A stretch of DNA of 7,001 bases, taken from contig JACFNS010000135.1 of NCBI GenBank assembly GCA_019454705.1, positions 1 through 7,001 on the forward strand, in the 5' to 3' direction. Under the pieces are notes generated by a model that made no database searches, was not told the origin of the DNA, and was given only the letters and a program-made list of their open reading frames with translations. Every line of letters begins with the position of its first letter. Within the stretch, counting starts at the first letter, position 1. The position numbers were made by a program, and so were the translations under genes. Positions 4,989 to 7,001 of the stretch are shown piece after piece. This stretch comes from Taibaiella sp. Its GTDB lineage: Bacteria; Bacteroidota; Bacteroidia; Chitinophagales; Chitinophagaceae.

Positions 4989-6401
4989 TCACAAAGAATC
5001 AGGAAATATCTTTCTGGGGTTTAATATACCGTTCGGGTCAAATACATCCTTAATCGCCTTCATCAGCCTGAGTTGTGTATCGCTAAAAGCAGTATGCATA
5101 TAACCCTTCTGCACCAGCCCTATGCCATGCTCGCCAGAGAGTGTGCCACCCAACTTTACAACTTCTGTAAACAACTCCCTGATGGCTATGGGTAGTTTAT
5201 TTTCCCATTCATCTTCGCTCATATCGCCTTTCAATATATTCACATGCAGGTTGCCATCTCCTGCATGCCCATAACATACTGATGAAAAACCATACTCCCC
5301 GCCTATCTTCTTTACGGTTGCTAACAATTGGGGCAGGGCTGCTCTTGGAACCACGGTATCCTCTTCTTTATATACAGAATGGTTTTTTACCGCTTCGCCT
5401 ACCTTTCTGCGCAGTGCCCACAACATTTCCTTTTGCTCGTGGCTGTCTGCGAACAATATTTCTCCTGTTTCAAAGGCACTTAATACTTTCATCACCTCTT
5501 CAGCCTGGTGCTGCAATACATTGGGTTCTTTACCGTCCAGCTCTATTAGCAGGTGTGCCTCTGTATCTTTAGTCAGTGGTATTGAGGTATTGCCCGAATA
5601 TTCTATTGTCAGCAGTATAGCCTGCCGTTCCATAAATTCAAGTGCCGAGGGTGTAATGCCTGCCAACAAGATAGCATTTACCGCCCTGCAGGCTTCTGTA
5701 GCTGATGGAAAAGGCACCAGCATCAATACATTGTGCTGTACCGCCGGTATCAACCGTAACACTATTTTCGTTATCACGCCTAATGTTCCTTCACTACCTA
5801 CTATCAGTTGTGTCAGGTTGTAACCCGTAGCGTTTTTCAAAACATTAGCTCCTGTCCATATTATTTCACCATTTGCCAGCACCACTTCCAGGTTCAATAC
5901 ATAATCTTTCACTACGCCGTATTTCACCGCCCTGGGGCCACCTGAATTCTCAGCTATATTCCCTCCAATAAAGCATGAACCCCTGCTCGACGGGTCTGGA
6001 GGATAAAACAATCCTCGTTCAAGCACATGCTCTTGTAATACTTGTGTAATGACACCCGGTTCCGTTGTCACCTGGAAGTTGTCTGTATCCAGGTTCAATA
6101 TCCTGTTCATCCGCCCCATGTCCAATACTACCCCGCCACGTACCGCCAATGCCCCGCCACTCAGTCCTGTACCTGCCCCCCTAACGGTCACTGGTATTAT
6201 GTGCTCATTGCAGTATGCCAATACCCTGCTTATTTCCCCGGCGGTATCCGGTTTTATCACCACCTCAGGAACATATTCCAGGTCTTCTGTTTCGTCCGAA
6301 GCAGCCTTTTTAAGCGCTTCCTCATCCGTCAAAACATAGTACCCGCCCACTATTTTGGCGAATACCTCCAGGTCTGCAGGGCTAATTTTCCTGTAGTTCA
6401 T
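4989..6401 (-). CDS. FAD-linked 2-hydroxyacid dehydrogenase, GlcD type
   Basis: A 470-residue flavoprotein of the vanillyl-alcohol-oxidase fold, the length usual for GlcD or D-lactate/D-2-hydroxyglutarate dehydrogenases. The FAD-binding half holds VTVRGAGTGLSGGA (71-84), VVLDMGRMNRI (91-101), PPDPSSRGSCFIGGNIAENSGG (134-155) and ATGYNLTQLIVGSEGTLGVIT (191-211). The C-terminal substrate domain has YGHAGDGNLH (377-386) and SGEHGIG (422-428), which supply the metal-binding His379, His386 and Glu424 seen in D-2-hydroxyglutarate dehydrogenase, and ends FDPNGILNPRKIFP (454-467). It oxidises a D-2-hydroxyacid (glycolate, D-lactate or 2-hydroxyglutarate) to the 2-oxoacid, passing electrons to a quinone or flavoprotein. 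No glcE or glcF partner is adjacent, so the electron acceptor and exact substrate are open. Start ATG at 6399-6401 gives a complete N-terminus; divergent from padR. No strong promoter is visible. Confidence 0.92.
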   Translation of the reverse strand: MNYRKISPADLEVFAKIVGGYYVLTDEEALKKAASDETEDLEYVPEVVIKPDTAGEISRVLAYCNEHIIPVTVRGAGTGLSGGALAVRGGVVLDMGRMNRILNLDTDNFQVTTEPGVITQVLQEHVLERGLFYPPDPSSRGSCFIGGNIAENSGGPRAVKYGVVKDYVLNLEVVLANGEIIWTGANVLKNATGYNLTQLIVGSEGTLGVITKIVLRLIPAVQHNVLMLVPFPSATEACRAVNAILLAGITPSALEFMERQAILLTIEYSGNTSIPLTKDTEAHLLIELDGKEPNVLQHQAEEVMKVLSAFETGEILFADSHEQKEMLWALRRKVGEAVKNHSVYKEEDTVVPRAALPQLLATVKKIGGEYGFSSVCYGHAGDGNLHVNILKGDMSEDEWENKLPIAIRELFTEVVKLGGTLSGEHGIGLVQKGYMHTAFSDTQLRLMKAIKDVFDPNGILNPRKIFPDSL

Positions 6402-6446
6402 GTAACAAAGTTCTCATTCTCACGATTTATTCAATACTATGCGTAA

Positions 6447-6458
6447 CAAAATATTTTG
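6447..6458. promoter_or_regulatory. Palindrome CAAAATATTTTG between the glcD-type gene and padR
   Basis: A perfect 12-base palindrome one base outside the large padR operator. It could be a second binding site or a minus-strand promoter element (it reads TATTTTG toward the glcD-type gene, one base short of TAnnTTTG). AT-rich palindromes arise easily by chance, so support is weak. Confidence 0.3.
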
Positions 6459-6459
6459 C

Positions 6460-6498
6460 ATTATTATAGTACCTTGCATTGCATGGTACTATAATAAT
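6460..6498. promoter_or_regulatory. 39-base palindromic operator of padR
   Basis: ATTATTATAGTACC (6460-6473) and GGTACTATAATAAT (6485-6498) are perfect inverted copies. The 11-base centre, TTGCATTGCAT, is itself symmetric as TGCA-T-TGCA, leaving a single T/T mismatch (6474/6484) around the central base 6479. Such an extended dyad suits a dimeric winged-helix repressor. It contains the -33 element of the padR promoter, so bound protein would block transcription: most likely PadR's own site. It also lies 58 bases from the start of the divergent glcD-type gene and might affect it. Confidence 0.78.
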
Positions 6499-6508
6499 CG
6501 TAAATTTG
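6479..6508 (+). promoter_or_regulatory. Promoter of padR-pspC
   Basis: TTG (6479-6481) and TAAATTTG (6501-6508, exact TAnnTTTG) are 19 bases apart. The start of transcription would be near 6514-6517, giving a leader of about 10-13 bases before the ATG at 6527. The -33 box lies at the centre of the operator palindrome. Confidence 0.7.
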
Positions 6509-6526
6509 CATCGTAAACATGAGCAG

Positions 6527-6862
6527 ATGAAATTAGAGAATACGGAATCGCAGATGAAAAAGGGCCTGTTGGAGTTGTGCATCATGGGCATTATCCAGAA
6601 AGAAAAGGAAGCCTACCCCAGCGATATACTGGAGCAGTTGAAAGCAAATAAACTGGTGGTGCTGGAGGGGACGTTATACCCATTGCTCACCAGGCTTAAG
6701 AACGCCGGCCTGCTAAACTACCGCTGGGAGGAATCTCCATCAGGCCCGCCCAGGAAATACTTTTCGCTGACGGAGGACGGCGCTAAAATATATGAACAAC
6801 TGAAAACAACCTGGACAGAATTAAGTACATCAGTAAACAATTTAACCACTACAAATAAATAA
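6527..6862 (+). CDS. PadR-family transcriptional repressor
   Basis: A 111-residue winged-helix DNA-binding protein of the short PadR type. After MKLENTESQMKKGLLELCIMGII come helix 2 with AYPSDILEQL, then the diagnostic recognition and wing segment GTLYPLLTRLKNAGLLNYRWEESPSGPPRKYFSLTEDG (about residues 47-84), and a C-terminal helix (YEQLKTTWTELSTSVNNL) that would form the dimer interface. The start chosen is the ATG at 6527; a longer frame from TTG at 6479 would begin inside the promoter and is rejected. A 39-base palindrome over the promoter is the probable autoregulatory site. The gene for a PspC-type protein starts three bases after its stop, so both are one transcript. PadR proteins usually answer to small hydrophobic or envelope-stress ligands; this one's inducer is unknown. 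Confidence 0.93.
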   Translation: MKLENTESQMKKGLLELCIMGIIQKEKEAYPSDILEQLKANKLVVLEGTLYPLLTRLKNAGLLNYRWEESPSGPPRKYFSLTEDGAKIYEQLKTTWTELSTSVNNLTTTNK

Positions 6863-6865
6863 ATC

Positions 6866-7001
6866 ATGCAAAGGATAATACAGATAACCATCGGCGGACA
6901 GGTGATACCCATCGAAGAACGCGCCTACGATGAGTTGAATAAATACATCACATCTCTGGAAATACAATTTGCAGGCGAGGCAGGCAAAGATGAAATCATA
7001 C
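6866..7001 (+). CDS. Probable PspC-domain membrane protein, 3'-truncated by window edge
   Basis: ATG at 6866-6868 opens a frame that runs off the window after 45 codons. The visible N-terminus reads MQRIIQITIGGQVIPIEERAY, then DELNKYITSLEIQF and GKDEII. This pattern (a short strand, IxIxGxxxxIEExAY, a helix with LxKYxxSL, then an acidic DEII) is the usual cytoplasmic start of the Bacteroidota proteins that carry a PspC domain and are encoded directly after padR, as I recall them. The PspC domain itself lies outside the window, so the call rests on the N-terminus and gene order. It is three bases after the padR stop and would be co-repressed with it. In related systems PspC proteins act at the inner membrane in envelope stress. 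Confidence 0.65.
   Translation, partial: MQRIIQITIGGQVIPIEERAYDELNKYITSLEIQFAGEAGKDEII

Noticed and set aside
6042..6446. Plus-strand open frame of 134 codons opposite the glcD-type gene
   Set aside because: Antisense to strongly conserved FAD-binding motifs; Cys-, Pro- and Tyr-rich without a plausible domain.
6479..6526. TTG start for padR giving 16 extra residues
   Set aside because: It would begin in the operator and include the -33 and -7 boxes; the PadR fold starts after the ATG at 6527.

Overview
The window looks like chromosome from a Bacteroidota bacterium, probably near Chitinophagaceae. The evidence is the gene set (lipid A LpxB, a DUF6728-type mini-protein, a bacteroidete-style ComA homologue, a PadR gene followed by a PspC-type protein), the lack of clear Shine-Dalgarno sites, and three promoters matching the Bacteroidota pattern (TTG/TTTG at -33, 19-21 bases, TAnnTTTG at -7). 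Moderate GC and dense packing with short overlaps fit the same group. No phage, insertion sequence, CRISPR or defence locus is visible.

Layout. Positions 1-635 (+) hold the 3' part of a class I SAM-dependent methyltransferase, whose end overlaps the end of aroE (shikimate dehydrogenase, minus strand, 630-1367). A strong minus-strand terminator separates aroE from a phosphosulfolactate synthase (ComA) homologue (1422-2186, minus), whose start is set by a promoter lying inside the longer reading frame. Divergent from it run a small three-helix membrane protein and lpxB (2294-3688, plus), directly abutting. LpxB ends over a convergent 52-residue DUF6728-type membrane protein (3674-3832, minus).

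Positions 3833-4233 hold no protein gene but the most unusual structure in the window: one intact tRNA-Ala(GGC) with its terminator, flanked by two broken tRNA-Ala-like copies. In both broken copies the anticodon arm is replaced by a 16-base palindrome of the form TCCCG-N6-CGGGA. In the downstream copy the T arm is replaced by a third palindrome of the same form, and the tRNA 3' end plus terminator is repeated exactly over 48 bases.

Positions 4234-4890 (minus) encode a secreted, probably outer-membrane beta-barrel protein. Positions 4989-6401 (minus) encode a GlcD-type FAD-linked 2-hydroxyacid dehydrogenase. The window closes with a PadR-family repressor gene (6527-6862, plus) behind a near-perfect 39-base palindromic operator that overlaps its promoter, followed three bases later by the start of a probable PspC-domain membrane protein.

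How they work together: most genes are housekeeping (aromatic amino acid synthesis, lipid A, hydroxyacid oxidation) in short independent units. The clear regulatory unit is padR-pspC, likely autoregulated. Only the tRNA cluster shows structure that ordinary annotation does not explain.
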